From positions 1 to 51,570 of the IMG/VR virus record IMGVR_UViG_3300034142_000033: a DNA stretch of 51,570 bases. One strand, 5' to 3'. The notes beneath the pieces are model-generated. The model was not told the DNA's origin and did not search any database. It was given only the letters and a program-made list of their open reading frames with translations. Numbering within the stretch: position 1 is the first letter of the stretch; each line of letters opens with the position of its first letter. The position numbers were made by a program, and so were the translations under genes. Shown here in pieces: positions 5,803 through 15,274 of this stretch. This DNA comes from a virus.

Positions 5803-8372
5803 TCCACCTGCTCCACGTAAAGCTTAAGGCTGAGGTTCTGGGTCGTCGTCGCGCTGCCCGACGACTTCCTGTCGACGATCCGGAACTCGTAGGAGGTAGA
5901 GGCGGTGAGCCCGGAAAGCGTCACCGAAGCGACGTTCAGGCTGCCGGGGATGTTCACCGTCGGCGCCCCCGCTTCGCTCTCCCAGCTCGCCTGGCTCCCC
6001 GTGCGCTCGCTTCCCGGCACATCGGCCCAGACGCCGCTCCCGGTCGTCCGGTACTGGACCTTGAATTGGCAGGTGATCGTCTCCGGCTCGGGCGCATAAT
6101 AGCGCCCGCTAAGGCTGACCTTGATTTTACCGGTGGCGGACGAGCTCAGCGCCACCGACGTGCCGTGCACTGTATAGCTCGTGTAGTTGATCTGCGAACT
6201 GACCGTGCGCGCCGCCGAGACCGTGCCGGCCCCGCCTTCTACCGAGGTCGAGAAGGTGAGCTTCCCCGAACTCGACTGGCCGCCGGCAACGACCGTGTAG
6301 CGGATCTCGCCGGCGTCGGCGCTGATCACATTGAGCAGGATCGAATTGCCCGAGACCGAGGCGGTGCAGCCGATCGTCGAGGTGATCGTGATCGAGGTGA
6401 GGGCGATTGCCCCCGCGCCCTGCTGCGCGGTGAACTTGAACTGCTTCGGCAACTCGCCTGGCTTCGGATCGCCGGCCGCGTCGCATTGCACCTGGTGCGT
6501 GGCGGGGGAGGCCGTCACGAGCACCGGAGACACGCCGTCGTCGCCGGCCGTCCCCGCGGGGCCGAACGCGATGTCGACGAGCTCGGCCGGCACCGCCTGC
6601 AGGATCATGTCGAGCGCCAGCCGGATTCCAGTCGCGACCGTGCGGGCGGCGATCAGCGGCACCCCGTTCTTGAGGTACCGCACGCGGCGGCCGTCATAAT
6701 GGACGGTGAAAAGGTCCGCGGTCGTATAGGTGGTGACGCTCGCCGCCACGATCACGTTGCTCTCGCGGATGTCGACGGTGCCGTCGAACTTCAGGAAAAA
6801 CGAATAGTCGATCCTCGAGGTGCCCAGCGCTCCCGCCGGGGGCGGGTCGCTGTTCAGGCCGAAATAGACGTTGCGGTTGGTCTGCGCCGCCCGGCAGGAG
6901 GCAAAGGCGCCCCCCGTGAACGCCTCCTGGCTGTAGACCGCGGTGTCGGAATAGCTGGTCGCGCCGCTGAGCTTCTTGGCGCTGGTCGGCGACGGCGATC
7001 GCGTGTTCGTGTTCGCGTGCAGGAGCGTGAACTGGCCGGCGCCGCCTTGCACGAACACCCGCCACCAGGCGTTGCTGGTCGCGGGAAGCCCCGGCGGCGC
7101 GTTCCCGGCCGAGGGCGCCGTGTTGACGTAGAGCCAGCTCCAGCCCTGGTCCTGGACGATATGCCCTTCGCGGTAGGTCTCGGCGACATTGTAGGCGCCG
7201 CGGTCGACCAGCGGCGCGGTGAAGGCCACGTCCTGAAGTCCGTGGACGAACCAGCTCGGCTCCGACCCGATCGCCAGCCGCCAGAACGGCGCGTCGACCG
7301 CAACCTGCTCGAACGGCGCCGTAGGGGGCAGGGAAGCCCCCGTGGCGTCGAGCGTCACCGAAGCGGCGTTGATGCCTATCGGAGCCACGAACAACCGTCC
7401 CAGCCAGTCCACACCGGCCACCGCGTTGACGCTCGCAGCGATGCGCTGGATCAGCATCCGGGCGGTCGTCTGGTCGGCAACGTGCAGCGAGATCGGCCAC
7501 GGCCGCGCGGCGTCGAGCGCGTCCATCGAGGCTTCGTCGAACCGGCCGGCGCCGCCGGCGAGCAGCGCGATCCGCTTGATCGTGGCGCCCGGCAGCCGGG
7601 TCCAGCCGTCCGGCCCGGCCTTGTCGCCCTTCACATGGTAGGTGAGCGGCGGCACGGGCGCCGCGCCATGCCTGAGCAGCCCTGCCGCCAGGCACGTTCC
7701 CCACGCGCCGGCCGGGATCGTCGCCGCCACCAAAGCGGCGTAGCTGGCGAAATCGCCGGCCGAGGCCCCGAACCGCACCACTCGTTCGAACGCCGTCTCC
7801 ACCGCATCGATCGCGCCATAGGCCGAAAGCTGCAGGACATTGTTGACGCTGTCGACCATGATGCCGGGGACGAACCGCGGCGCGCCGAGCGCAAGCGGCT
7901 TCGGCTGGCCCTTCTGCCCGGCCTCGCCCTCGGCGCCGCCCGTGCCGGCATAGGTGGCGAGCAGGGGAGCATCGAGCCAGCGATCGTCCACCGCGAACGG
8001 TATCTCGGCCACCCCTTCGGCGAGGTTCGGCTGCGCCAGCACCCTGCCGTCGAACCGGAGCGTGAACCCGCCCCACGCGTCTCCTGCCTTGCCCGTCCAG
8101 ATCCTGAGGCGGGCGTCGGCAAGGATGAACCGGCCGAAGTTAGGCCACGGCTCGGCCGCGATCGACACCGCCGAATCCGGCGTCACGATCCCGCCGGCGA
8201 AGGCGCCCTCGAAGAACTCGTAGCGCAGCGCCGGGAGCTGCGCGATCGCCGGCCACCAGGTCTGCCCGTCGAGATGGCAGACGCGCTCGTCGTCGACGCT
8301 CGAGGCGCGCAGGCTCACCGCCGCGGCCGCGACCGGGTCGTAGCCGTCGATCTGTACGAGGACAGCCGTCAT
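5799..8372 (-). CDS. Tail hub/tip protein with C-terminal fibronectin-like domain
   Basis: An 857-residue protein. The N-terminal 250 residues look like a baseplate hub or tail tip core (Arg-Leu-rich strands, QTWWPAIAQLPALRYEFFEG). The middle (about 400-600) resembles a lectin-like or concanavalin-type jelly-roll (FASCRAAQTNRNVYF, YSFFLKFDGTVDIRE). The last 100 residues have a fibronectin type III pattern ending in SLTLSGL-like and TSYEFRIVDRKS stretches. It probably carries host recognition. The large plus-strand open frame opposite it is a GC-driven shadow. Confidence 0.7.
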   Translation of the reverse strand: MTAVLVQIDGYDPVAAAAVSLRASSVDDERVCHLDGQTWWPAIAQLPALRYEFFEGAFAGGIVTPDSAVSIAAEPWPNFGRFILADARLRIWTGKAGDAWGGFTLRFDGRVLAQPNLAEGVAEIPFAVDDRWLDAPLLATYAGTGGAEGEAGQKGQPKPLALGAPRFVPGIMVDSVNNVLQLSAYGAIDAVETAFERVVRFGASAGDFASYAALVAATIPAGAWGTCLAAGLLRHGAAPVPPLTYHVKGDKAGPDGWTRLPGATIKRIALLAGGAGRFDEASMDALDAARPWPISLHVADQTTARMLIQRIAASVNAVAGVDWLGRLFVAPIGINAASVTLDATGASLPPTAPFEQVAVDAPFWRLAIGSEPSWFVHGLQDVAFTAPLVDRGAYNVAETYREGHIVQDQGWSWLYVNTAPSAGNAPPGLPATSNAWWRVFVQGGAGQFTLLHANTNTRSPSPTSAKKLSGATSYSDTAVYSQEAFTGGAFASCRAAQTNRNVYFGLNSDPPPAGALGTSRIDYSFFLKFDGTVDIRESNVIVAASVTTYTTADLFTVHYDGRRVRYLKNGVPLIAARTVATGIRLALDMILQAVPAELVDIAFGPAGTAGDDGVSPVLVTASPATHQVQCDAAGDPKPGELPKQFKFTAQQGAGAIALTSITITSTIGCTASVSGNSILLNVISADAGEIRYTVVAGGQSSSGKLTFSTSVEGGAGTVSAARTVSSQINYTSYTVHGTSVALSSSATGKIKVSLSGRYYAPEPETITCQFKVQYRTTGSGVWADVPGSERTGSQASWESEAGAPTVNIPGSLNVASVTLSGLTASTSYEFRIVDRKSSGSATTTQNLSLKLYVEQVE

Positions 8373-8376
8373 CGCC

Positions 8377-9189
8377 CTAGCCGGCCCGCGGGATCGTGAT
8401 CAGGTCGACGAGGCTCGCGCGCCACTCATAGGCGCTTGCGTTCCTCCGCACGGTGCCGAGGTCGCCGGTCAGCGGCCCGAAATAGCAGCGCCGCTGCCGC
8501 ATCGCGTCCGCGGCCGGGTCGGTCACCAGCGCGATCGGCTCCTGCGAGCCGACCAGCTCGATCAGCGGCTGCACCTTGGCCTCCACCTCGTCCTCTCGGA
8601 CATGGGCGAAGCTGAGGCCGACCGTGCGGAGCTTGGCCGCGCGACGGCGCAGCATCACGCCCTGGGCCGAAAAGTCGACGGCGCCGAGGTCGCGCAGCCC
8701 GAAACCGGCCCCGAAGCCGAAGTTGCGCTCGAGGGTGAGGCGATTGCCCAGCACGATGCGGCCGACCGTCGCCGCATCCGTGCCGAGCCCGGCGATGGTG
8801 AAGCGCCAGTAGCGGCGGTTCGCCGTGGTGGTCGCCGACTCCCACCAGCCGACGCCGCGGCCGTGCGTCGGCATTGTCTCCCCGGCGAGGAACGGAATCG
8901 TCCCGGATGACCAGATGCTGGTGGTCGTCGCCGAATCGGTGGACCCCTCCACAAGCAGCGTCCAGGCGGAAGTCGCGCCCGTGCACCCGAACAGCAAAGC
9001 CGTGTCCGGAGCCGCTTGGTTGCCGGCTCCGAGATCGATCGTGATGCGGCGAAAGCTGAGGCCGGTCGCGCTCTTCCATACGACACCGCTATAGTCGTTG
9101 GCGACGTTCATCGGGTCGTAACCCGCGGCGGTCGACGTCGCGCTCGCCGCCGCGATCGGCAGCGGGCGCAGCACCCAGGCATTGGCCAT
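8377..9189 (-). CDS. Minor tail protein
   Basis: A 270-residue protein. Residues 20-150 form a strand-rich domain resembling discoidin-like carbohydrate-binding folds (SFRRITIDLGAG, WTLLVEGSTDS, RRYWRFTIAGLG). The C-terminal half carries LRTVGLSFAHVREDEVEAKVQPLIELVG, like the tail tip domains of siphophages. Position between the tape measure and the tail hub supports a distal tail or tip role. Confidence 0.6.
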   Translation of the reverse strand: MANAWVLRPLPIAAASATSTAAGYDPMNVANDYSGVVWKSATGLSFRRITIDLGAGNQAAPDTALLFGCTGATSAWTLLVEGSTDSATTTSIWSSGTIPFLAGETMPTHGRGVGWWESATTTANRRYWRFTIAGLGTDAATVGRIVLGNRLTLERNFGFGAGFGLRDLGAVDFSAQGVMLRRRAAKLRTVGLSFAHVREDEVEAKVQPLIELVGSQEPIALVTDPAADAMRQRRCYFGPLTGDLGTVRRNASAYEWRASLVDLITIPRAG

Positions 9190-9198
9190 ATGGAGCCC

Positions 9199-9561
9199 CT
9201 ATCCGAAAAGTTCGTAGGTGGTGGTCTCGTCCTCAAGGCTGAGCTCGATCTTGGCGGCCAGGAAGGTGCCGGCGACATTCTGTTCCGGGTCGGTCGCCGC
9301 GACGCTCGGCACCCCGGACAACGGGTCCGGCCAGACGATCTCGCCGGCCACGGCTGTCAGCCGCCGCCGCTCCACCCCGATCAGCGCCGCCCGCTGCGCG
9401 AGCGCCGCCGCCGCGTCGGCCGCGAGGTCGAACATGCCTTCGGCCGGCGCACCCTCGCCGTCGCGGGCGTTCGGGTACCGGCTCTTGATGGCGGCATTCG
9501 ACCACGTCTCGATGCGGGCGGGGCGGGTCGCGGCCCCGATGTCGGCCGGCAGCGCGGGCAT
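9199..9561 (-). CDS. Small tail protein, hypothetical
   Basis: A 120-residue protein (the upstream 18 residues of the longer frame overlap the tape measure end and are excluded; ATG at 9561 starts two bases before the tape-measure stop at 9563-9565). It begins MPALPADIGAATRPARIETW and contains the pattern RYPNARDGEGAPAEGMFDLAADA. No recognised fold. It lies just after the tape measure, where distal tail proteins sit. It may be a distal tail connector. Confidence 0.6.
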   Translation of the reverse strand: MPALPADIGAATRPARIETWSNAAIKSRYPNARDGEGAPAEGMFDLAADAAAALAQRAALIGVERRRLTAVAGEIVWPDPLSGVPSVAATDPEQNVAGTFLAAKIELSLEDETTTYELFG

Positions 9562-9562
9562 C

Positions 9563-12500
9563 TCAGCCGCTCCTCGCGAAGCCGCGGTTGGCGCCGATGA
9601 ACGCCCCACCGCCACCGCCGCCGCCCAGGAGCGCGGACATGGTCCGGTTCAGCACGTCGAGCTGATTGCTCACCTGGTTGAGCAGCTCGTTCGCGCCCGC
9701 GGTGTTCTTCGCGGTCGCTTCGGTGAACGGGTCCCTCGGCTTGGAGATCGGCACCGCTTTGTCGATCTTGTCAATCGCCTGGCCGGTGGCATCCTGGATG
9801 AGGTCCATGCCCTCGAAGAACTTGCCGGTCGAGCCGTAAAGCTGCCGCTCGATGTCGAGCCAGAGCTGGGCCGCCTCCTGATACTTCGCTTGGTCGATAT
9901 TGTCGCCGGCCGCGATCTTGTCGAGGAACGGATCGAGCGCCGCCCACGCCTTCGCTTCCTGGTCGCGCAGCGAGTGCGGGCTGGCCGGCCCGAAATCGAG
10001 GCTCTTGAGGAAGTCCTTGAGCCCCTGCGACGCCGCCGGGATGTTCTCTTTGATCTCCTCGAGCTGGATATTGTAGAGCTTCTGGGCGTCGGCCATTTCC
10101 GCGGCGCTCGCGCTCCCCTCCTTCAGCGCCGCCACCGTCTTGGCCCAGTCGGCGTTGAGCTCGTCGATCGCCGCGCCGACAGGATCGAAATGCGCCTTGA
10201 GCAGCTTCGGCACTGCCTGCACCCGCAGCACCTTGTCGATCTGCGCATCGATGTCCTTGCCGGCCTGCAGCAGTCGCTTCTGGGTGGCGTTGAGCCCCCC
10301 GATCACGCCGTCCCGGATAGCCTCCTCGATGGCGTAGCGGATCGCCGCCTCCTGGTCCTCGCCGAAGTCGATCGCGCCCCTCTTGCGCTTGGTTATCCCT
10401 TGCCCGGTCGGGTCCACGCGCCAGTCGCCGTCGCGCACGCCGATCGAGACCGAGCCGCGCCCGGTCACGATACCGCCGAGCGCCTCCGCGATCCGGTTCA
10501 AGGTATCGGCAACCGTTCCCATCGCCCCGCTGGCCGCCGTCACGCTCTTGCCGCTGTTGCCGGCCGTCCATCCGACGCCGAGCGAGCCGCCGCCCGCGCC
10601 CAGCGTCGCGCTCCCTTTTTTATCGCCCAGCACCGCATTCGCGAGCAGTGTCCCGACCGGCCCGAGGAACTGGCCGAGGATGCCGCCGCGCTGCTTTATC
10701 CCGAGCACGTCGTGCATCACGTCGCTCGCCATCATCGCCGCGCCCAGATAGGGCATAGCCGAGCCGATGCTCCCGAGCATCCCGGCCGCCCCGCCGGCGG
10801 CGGCGCCGCCCGGGCCCGAGGCCGCCACCCCCATCCCGGCCAGCATTTCGTCGAGCGACGCGCCGCCGCCATAGGCGATGTCGTGCCCGTTCCCGGAGCC
10901 CCACGTCGGCAGCGGGAAACCGCCGCTGGCGCCGCCGGCTTGACCCTGCCCAGCACCGAGCAGCCAGCTCAGCGGGTTGCCGCCTCCCTGGCCGGCCGGC
11001 GCGTTGTTGATCTGGCCGAGGATGCTGCCAAGGCTCGTCGACTGCCCTGACAGCAGCGCGATCGCCCATTGCGCCGCCAGCTCGGCGATGGCGCGGCGGC
11101 CCATCTTCTCGAAGTCGTCCCAGATCGAATCGCCGCCGCTCTCGAACGCGTCCTCGAAGAAATCGGCGAGGCCGTCGACGCGGTCCTCATATTCCTTTTG
11201 CTGATCCTCCCAGAACTGCTCCTGCTGCTCCATCGCCTCGGCGGCGCGGTCCTGCATCTCTTTCCACCGCCGCTCGCCCTCACGCGTGATTTCGAGCCCG
11301 TCTTTCTGCGCCTGGCTTATCTTCGCCTCGGCGCGGGCAACGGCCTCGGTAGCGGCGGCGCGTTCACTGAGCGTCTTGGTGAGGTCCTCAGCGATGCCGA
11401 GCTGCGCCACCATCGCCGCATAGGCTTGCTGGCGCTCCTGCCGCTCGGCTGCCGTGAGGTCGCTCGCCTCGCCGGCCATGCCGACCATCTCCGCATAGGC
11501 GGCGGCCAGCCGGTCGAAGGTCGCCAGTTGCGCCGTCACTTCGGCGCTGACAGCCGATTCGGCTTTTCGCCGGTCCTCAGGCAGTTTCGCCAGCTGCTCT
11601 TCGGTCTGTGCGCGGATCTGGGCGATTTGCTTTTCGGCCGCTGCCTCGGCCTCAAGGCCCTCGACGCGAAGATGTGTGGCGTCGAGGCTCGCGACCTGCT
11701 TCTCGAACGTGTCCGACACGGCGTCTGTGACGTCCCGCTGGACCTGCTCCAGCCGCTCGGCAGCCGCGACTTGAGCCTGAATCGCCTGCTCGCCGGCCGC
11801 GAGCGCATCTGTGGGGAAGACGCCCTTGGTAGGGTCCACCGACTTGGCGCCTTGCCGCACCTCATAGTGCAGATGCGGCCCCGTGCTGTTCCCGGCGCCG
11901 GGAGCGCCCTTGGCGCCACCACTATAGCCGATCACCTGCCCCTGCTCGACCCATTGTCCTGGTTCGACAGCAAAGCGGCTGAGGTGCGCATAACGCGTGC
12001 TGGTGCCCCGCCCGTGGCCCATCTCGATGAGATTGCCGAACGCCCCCCGCTCCGCGGCGATCTCGACGATACCGGCCGCCGCCGCGCGTATGGCGGTGCC
12101 GACTTCGGTTTTGATGTCGATGCCGGCGTGACGGTGCCCGGGCCGGGGCTCATTGTAACGCCCGGTAATCCCACCCTCGACGGGGCTGACGAACTGGGTG
12201 AGGTCACCGTCCGGCCGGGACTTCTTTCGGCCCTCGCGCTCGGCGTCCCGTGCAGCTTTGACCTCGGCGTCCCGAGTCCTGGTGATCTTTTCCAGCTCGG
12301 CCTTATACTCGCTGTCGTCGATCTGCTTCGCGCGCCGCTGCAGCCTCAGACGCTTTTGAGCCTCGGCGAAGCGGTCGGTCGCCGCCGCCGCCGCGTCGAG
12401 GCCGGCCGCGACTTCCCGGTCGAGGATCGGGAGCTTGAAGGTATTCGCCGCCCCAGCCGCTTTGACGATGGCCCTATCGAGCGTCTCGATGTTGGCCTCG

Positions 12501-13600
12501 GTCTGAGCCATCTGACGCTGAAGCTCAGGCAGCCTGAAAGCGGCTGCGTCGCTGTTCGCCGAGGCGCTGGTCGCCCGCGTGATCTGCGCGCGCAGTTGGC
12601 TCCGCTGATCCTCGAGCCGGGCCCTGGTGACGTTCCTCGTCTGGATCGCGAGCGTTCCAAGCTGCACCGCTTCGGCATAGGCCGCTTTCTCGCGGTCGGC
12701 CGCCGTCTCAAGCTGCTTTCGCGAAACCCTGTCCAGCTCGTTGATCGCCTCCACCAGGCCGGGGATCGTCCGCTTCCAGCGCTCCTTCGCCTCCCTCGTG
12801 GCGTCGGCCTGCTTGGCCTGCTTCTCCATCGCGGCCGTGGCGTCGTCGACCGCATTTTCCGTCTCGAACAGCTTGGGGATGAACATGCCCAGCACCATGC
12901 CGCCGCCGAGGATGGCGGCTCCCCACGGGCCGGAAAGGGTCGCGGCAATCTTCCCGGCCGTGCCGCCCATGCCCTGCATGACGTAGCTCATCTGGCTCGC
13001 TTGCTGGGCGAACGCGACCATCGGATTTACGCCGCCCTGGACTTGGATCAGGAAATCCTGGACCTGCTGGGAGCCTTGGACGAACGCCATGTTTGACCCG
13101 CGGACGGCCGGCGTGAGAGCGCGGGTCCCAGTAACCACTGATCCCTGCGCCACCGCGACCTGGTTGAGCTCGGTCTGGAGCCGCTCCAGCGCGTTCGCCT
13201 GCTGGTTTGCCGCGCGGGCCTGCCCTTCCGCCTCGATCGCCGCTGCGCGGGCCGCTTGCACGTAGAGGCGGGTGGCCTCGCTGTCGTCGCTGTTCGCCTT
13301 GGCCGCGGCTGCGGCGGCGGCGGCGACCTGCCGCAGCGCCGCCGCCTGCTGATCGGCCGCTGCCGCCGCCTCCCTGGCCGCGCCGACATTGACGTCGAGC
13401 CCGCCTTGCGCCGTCTTCGGCAGCGTCAGCGCCTTCGCGGCAATCTGCTGCACCTCGCGGAAGCTGGTTTCGAAGTGGCTGCGGGTGCGCGAGGCGGCGT
13501 CTCGCGCCTGCGTCTCCATTTCGCCGAACAGCCGTGCATTCTCCGAGGAGAAGCGCTGGCCGTTCATCACCAGGCGGGCGACGATTTCAGGTCCGTTCAA
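9563..13600 (-). CDS. Tail tape measure protein with embedded M23 peptidase domain
   Basis: The tape measure is 1345 residues, mostly helical with long Ala/Glu/Gln-rich coiled coil. About residues 470-595 form an M23 (LytM-type) metallopeptidase, with HRHAGID supplying the first ligand region and HLHYE the HxH ligand pair. Residues 300 and 1000 contain Gly-rich membrane-like stretches (IAATLSGPWGAAILGGGMVLGMF). It sets tail length and would cut cell-wall peptides during DNA entry. The frame starts at a TTG at 13600 with GGGGAGG five to eleven bases upstream. Confidence 0.93.
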   Translation of the reverse strand: MNGPEIVARLVMNGQRFSSENARLFGEMETQARDAASRTRSHFETSFREVQQIAAKALTLPKTAQGGLDVNVGAAREAAAAADQQAAALRQVAAAAAAAAKANSDDSEATRLYVQAARAAAIEAEGQARAANQQANALERLQTELNQVAVAQGSVVTGTRALTPAVRGSNMAFVQGSQQVQDFLIQVQGGVNPMVAFAQQASQMSYVMQGMGGTAGKIAATLSGPWGAAILGGGMVLGMFIPKLFETENAVDDATAAMEKQAKQADATREAKERWKRTIPGLVEAINELDRVSRKQLETAADREKAAYAEAVQLGTLAIQTRNVTRARLEDQRSQLRAQITRATSASANSDAAAFRLPELQRQMAQTEANIETLDRAIVKAAGAANTFKLPILDREVAAGLDAAAAATDRFAEAQKRLRLQRRAKQIDDSEYKAELEKITRTRDAEVKAARDAEREGRKKSRPDGDLTQFVSPVEGGITGRYNEPRPGHRHAGIDIKTEVGTAIRAAAAGIVEIAAERGAFGNLIEMGHGRGTSTRYAHLSRFAVEPGQWVEQGQVIGYSGGAKGAPGAGNSTGPHLHYEVRQGAKSVDPTKGVFPTDALAAGEQAIQAQVAAAERLEQVQRDVTDAVSDTFEKQVASLDATHLRVEGLEAEAAAEKQIAQIRAQTEEQLAKLPEDRRKAESAVSAEVTAQLATFDRLAAAYAEMVGMAGEASDLTAAERQERQQAYAAMVAQLGIAEDLTKTLSERAAATEAVARAEAKISQAQKDGLEITREGERRWKEMQDRAAEAMEQQEQFWEDQQKEYEDRVDGLADFFEDAFESGGDSIWDDFEKMGRRAIAELAAQWAIALLSGQSTSLGSILGQINNAPAGQGGGNPLSWLLGAGQGQAGGASGGFPLPTWGSGNGHDIAYGGGASLDEMLAGMGVAASGPGGAAAGGAAGMLGSIGSAMPYLGAAMMASDVMHDVLGIKQRGGILGQFLGPVGTLLANAVLGDKKGSATLGAGGGSLGVGWTAGNSGKSVTAASGAMGTVADTLNRIAEALGGIVTGRGSVSIGVRDGDWRVDPTGQGITKRKRGAIDFGEDQEAAIRYAIEEAIRDGVIGGLNATQKRLLQAGKDIDAQIDKVLRVQAVPKLLKAHFDPVGAAIDELNADWAKTVAALKEGSASAAEMADAQKLYNIQLEEIKENIPAASQGLKDFLKSLDFGPASPHSLRDQEAKAWAALDPFLDKIAAGDNIDQAKYQEAAQLWLDIERQLYGSTGKFFEGMDLIQDATGQAIDKIDKAVPISKPRDPFTEATAKNTAGANELLNQVSNQLDVLNRTMSALLGGGGGGGAFIGANRGFARSG

Positions 13601-13699
13601 CCTCGCCTCCCCAAAATGAGAAAGGGCGACCCCTGCGGACCGCCCGGAAAAACCATAAAAGTGTCCGCCTGACGCCCGCGCGGCAGTCGTCGCCCGCCG

Positions 13700-14359
13700 T
13701 CACAGCCTCCGGACCCGCGCTACAAAATCATCGTCCAGCCGTGACGCCGATCGCTCCGCGATCGGCTCGACTGCGAACGAATTGGCGAACGACACCTGCG
13801 GCACCAGCACGAAGATCGGCACGGTCTGGGCGCCGCGTACGAACCCGCGCCGATCGTCGGCCTTCGTCCGGGCGCGGGTGATCGGGCGAAACGTGCCGCC
13901 CCGCCCGGTCGTCCCCATGTCCGCGACCAGCAGCGACGCCCGCCCCGGCCGGTAGACGAACCGCAGCCGCCGTCCGGTCTGGCGCTCCCACTCGCCCGGC
14001 GACAGATCCCGGCCGCGCCCGCGGGTGCCAGCGGCGGGCAGAGGGATGGCGAGGAAGAAGCCGTCCTTGTTCTTGATTCGGCCCGCGCGGGTGTGGAACA
14101 CCATAGCGCCCTGCGAACGGCTTTTGCCGCTAACAAAGACTTCGCCGACCGGGTTCTGCGCGATCCTGCCCCCGCCCGGATAGACTTCGCTCCGCCACGC
14201 CCGCCACAGCCGGCCGCGCACCGCGGAGCGGGTCGCATCCTCCAGGTCGCGCTCGAGCCGCTTGGTGGCGTCCCCGATCGCGCCCTTGGCCGCGCCCAGC
14301 ACCGCCCGCGTCAACGCATCGACCTTGGCGGCATGGTCGTCGAGCGTGAACTCGATCAT
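13700..14359 (-). CDS. DUF6441 family minor tail protein
   Basis: A 219-residue protein. It starts MIEFTLDDHAAKVDALTRAV and has the family's basic central part (GRLWRAWRSEVYP, YPGGGRIAQNP) and the C-terminal IFVLVPQVSFANSFAVEPIAE-type region. Such proteins sit between the tail chaperone and tape measure in siphophages. Its start ATG directly follows the stop of the tail chaperone fusion (TAGATG), so it is translationally coupled to frameshifted ribosomes. Confidence 0.75.
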   Translation of the reverse strand: MIEFTLDDHAAKVDALTRAVLGAAKGAIGDATKRLERDLEDATRSAVRGRLWRAWRSEVYPGGGRIAQNPVGEVFVSGKSRSQGAMVFHTRAGRIKNKDGFFLAIPLPAAGTRGRGRDLSPGEWERQTGRRLRFVYRPGRASLLVADMGTTGRGGTFRPITRARTKADDRRGFVRGAQTVPIFVLVPQVSFANSFAVEPIAERSASRLDDDFVARVRRL

Positions 14360-15249
14360 CTACTCCGCCTCCTTCGCCCACATCTCGAACATGCCGAACG
14401 CATCCATCAGCGCCGCCGGCTGCTCGCCCGCCCCGCCGACGCAAGGCAGGATTGAGCCTCCCGTCATCCGGATGGCGCCGCCCATCGTGGCGACTTCAGT
14501 TGACCCGCTCAGCCGCCGGCAGACGCGCCAGAGGTCAACGACGGCGAAGACTTCGGGCTCGATCGCGAGGAGCGGGTTTTCGAGCCAGACTTCGTCGCCG
14601 ATGAACCAGCCTTGCCCGTCGCCCCCGAAGGCGAAGTCTCCTGGGCGCTGTCGCGCTGTCCAGGCAGCGCGGAGGCGTTTTTTTCCACACCCCCACCGTA
14701 CAGCAACTGATAGGCGAAGAAGCCGCCCGCCTGCACCGTCAGCGCGTCCAGCGCGCCCATGGCGTCGAGCGTGACGGTGCCATCGATCGCCTTCGTGAAC
14801 GGCGGCAGGTCATTGCCCTCCCAGCCGACGCAGAAGCGGCGGAACGCGACGACCGGCGCCAGCGCCTTCCGGCGTTCCAGCCGGCCGAGCAGCGCCTTGT
14901 AGGGCGGCCAGTGCTCCGCCAGCGCCTCGCGGGCCCCAGCGAGCGAGGCGGCCTCTTCGTCCGGCAGCTTCTCATTGCCGACCAGCGCGGCTTCCGCGCG
15001 CGCCCACTCGACGAGCTGGTTGGCGCCGTCCTGGTTGTCCGAGAGCAGCGCCTTCACGCCCTCCTCGAACGCCGCGCTGAGCTCGAAGTCGAACACGCGG
15101 CCGGCCCGATGCTCGCCGGCCAGCTCCGCCTCCAGCCCCGCCCGCTCGACGACCGTGCCCGCGCGGAAAAGGAAGCGCGGCCGCTCGCCGGATGCCGCAA
15201 GCCATTCCGGCGACCATGCGACCGGCTCCCTGTTCGACAACGCGATCAT
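14360..15249 (-). CDS. Tail assembly chaperone, -1 frameshift (G-T type) fusion product
   Basis: Ribosomes that slip back one base on A AAA AAC at 14683-14677 leave the 246-residue frame and read on to a TAG at 14362-14360, giving a 296-residue product. The post-slip 105 residues have normal protein composition (FAFGGDGQGWFIGDEVWLENP, then FEMWAKEAE at the end), whereas the unslipped frame beyond this point is Ser/Thr/Lys-rich and low in complexity. This matches the conserved gpG/gpGT arrangement that loads the tape measure in long-tailed phages. The fusion stop abuts the next start codon. Confidence 0.85.
14509..15249 (-). CDS. Tail assembly chaperone, unshifted (G-type) product
   Basis: A 246-residue protein starting MIALSNREPVAW at 15249, with AAGGGG as Shine-Dalgarno; upstream in-frame codons overlap the tail tube gene and are excluded. 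The N-terminal 190 residues are a compact helical domain (AFRRFCVGWEGNDLPPFTKA) typical of tail chaperones. After codon 191 (the slippery AAC) the frame turns into a Ser-rich tail of about 55 residues. It lies between tail tube and DUF6441 genes, the canonical position. Confidence 0.8.
   Translation of the reverse strand: MIALSNREPVAWSPEWLAASGERPRFLFRAGTVVERAGLEAELAGEHRAGRVFDFELSAAFEEGVKALLSDNQDGANQLVEWARAEAALVGNEKLPDEEAASLAGAREALAEHWPPYKALLGRLERRKALAPVVAFRRFCVGWEGNDLPPFTKAIDGTVTLDAMGALDALTVQAGGFFAYQLLYGGGVEKNASALPGQRDSAQETSPSGATGKAGSSATKSGSKTRSSRSSPKSSPSLTSGASAGG
14677..14683 (-). promoter_or_regulatory. Programmed -1 ribosomal frameshift site A AAA AAC
   Basis: The heptamer is in the X XXY YYZ phase of the chaperone frame (GAA AAA AAC). 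Seven consecutive A residues on the minus strand follow GG. A GC-rich stretch downstream could form a stimulatory stem. The shifted frame stays open for 105 codons. Confidence 0.85.
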
Positions 15250-15274
15250 AAATGCCCCTTTTTGAACGTGGAAA

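Noticed and set aside
5643-8399. 918-codon plus-strand open frame opposite the tail hub gene
   Set aside because: It mirrors a well-supported minus-strand gene and has Arg/Gly/Ala-rich composition typical of antisense frames in GC-rich DNA. There is no Shine-Dalgarno, and it crosses several minus-strand gene ends.
9218-13096. Long plus-strand open frames opposite the tape measure gene
   Set aside because: They are antisense shadows of a gene with a clear M23 domain and coupled neighbours.
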